From contig SEYY01003507.1 in assembly GCA_009176605.1 (NCBI GenBank), forward strand, positions 10,001 through 32,500: 22,500 bases of DNA, given 5' to 3'. The notes beneath the pieces were generated by a model, which was not told where the DNA came from, did no database searches, and saw only the letters and a program-made list of their open reading frames with translations. A program made the translations under genes and the position numbers. This DNA is from Armadillidium nasatum (taxonomy: Eukaryota; Arthropoda; Malacostraca; Isopoda; Armadillidiidae). Positions 1 to 22,500 of the stretch are shown here, piece by piece; position 1 is the stretch's first letter, and each line of letters opens with the position of its first letter.

Positions 1-22231
<22,231 letters not shown>

Positions 22232-22500
22232 CTACAGAAGAAAAAAAGAAAAGAAAGATTGATGGTATTTCAGTTTTAATAATTACAAATTTTCCATTTT
22301 GATAAAAATTAAACTTAATTGGCACCGCTCACAGATCGAGCTATTTTTTTTGAGGGACAGAAATTTAAGGTTACAGTTTCAAAATTTTTCATGAAATTGA
22401 TAAAAAAAAATTTATATTTTTTGGAAAACTTACAAATACCTACTTAAATGAAAATAGCCAAATAGGACAAAAATGACAATATACTCAAAAGAGTATGACA
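22232..22500. other. Intron upstream of the first visible exon
   Basis: The polypyrimidine tract TTTCTTTTCTTTTTTTCTTCTGTAG ends at 22232. No further FAM151 exon is visible before the window edge; the exon that supplies the split codon must lie beyond 22500. Confidence 0.6.

Overview
The window is AT-rich animal nuclear DNA. It has spliced coding exons with GT/AG borders, very large introns, long (TA)n and (GA/TC)n microsatellites, and several layers of decayed transposable elements. The LINE families and the abundance of (TA)n and (GA)n suggest an arthropod, most likely a crustacean. That is an inference from family resemblance, not proof.

The only host gene I can support is on the minus strand. 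It is a FAM151/menorin (DUF2181) gene whose five visible exons (22231-22074, 21961-21875, 11278-11165, 7241-7056, 191 to beyond base 1) join in one open frame of about 244 residues. All four junctions are phase 0. The upstream exon with the N-terminus lies beyond base 22500, and the 3' end lies before base 1.

The introns hold the rest. The intron at 192-7055 contains two (TA)n tracts and a 3.4 kb DNA transposon (about 3051-6420). That element has ~480 bp terminal inverted repeats and a decayed transposase-like gene of a type I know only as unnamed proteins with an SHGK...GGT motif. The intron at 7242-11164 contains a 5'-truncated, A/C-biased LINE (8042-10612) with (TA)n on both sides, followed by a (GA)n block. 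The 10.6 kb intron at 11279-21874 contains a possible hAT-like element (about 11958-16786) with a broken BED zinc finger and a large imperfect palindrome. That element is apparently split by a nearly complete APE/RT LINE (12296-15300). The same intron also holds a mosaic of fragments of related LINEs at 19340-21440.

No cooperative gene system is present: one host gene carries unrelated mobile elements in its introns. The most notable observations are (1) the long-TIR DNA transposon with its poorly classified transposase, and (2) a ~620 bp (TC)n(TA)n compound microsatellite that sits exactly on a short TCTCTC...TATA motif of a LINE reading frame, while two unexpanded copies of the same site lie in this window. 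I see no tRNA, rRNA or CRISPR array.
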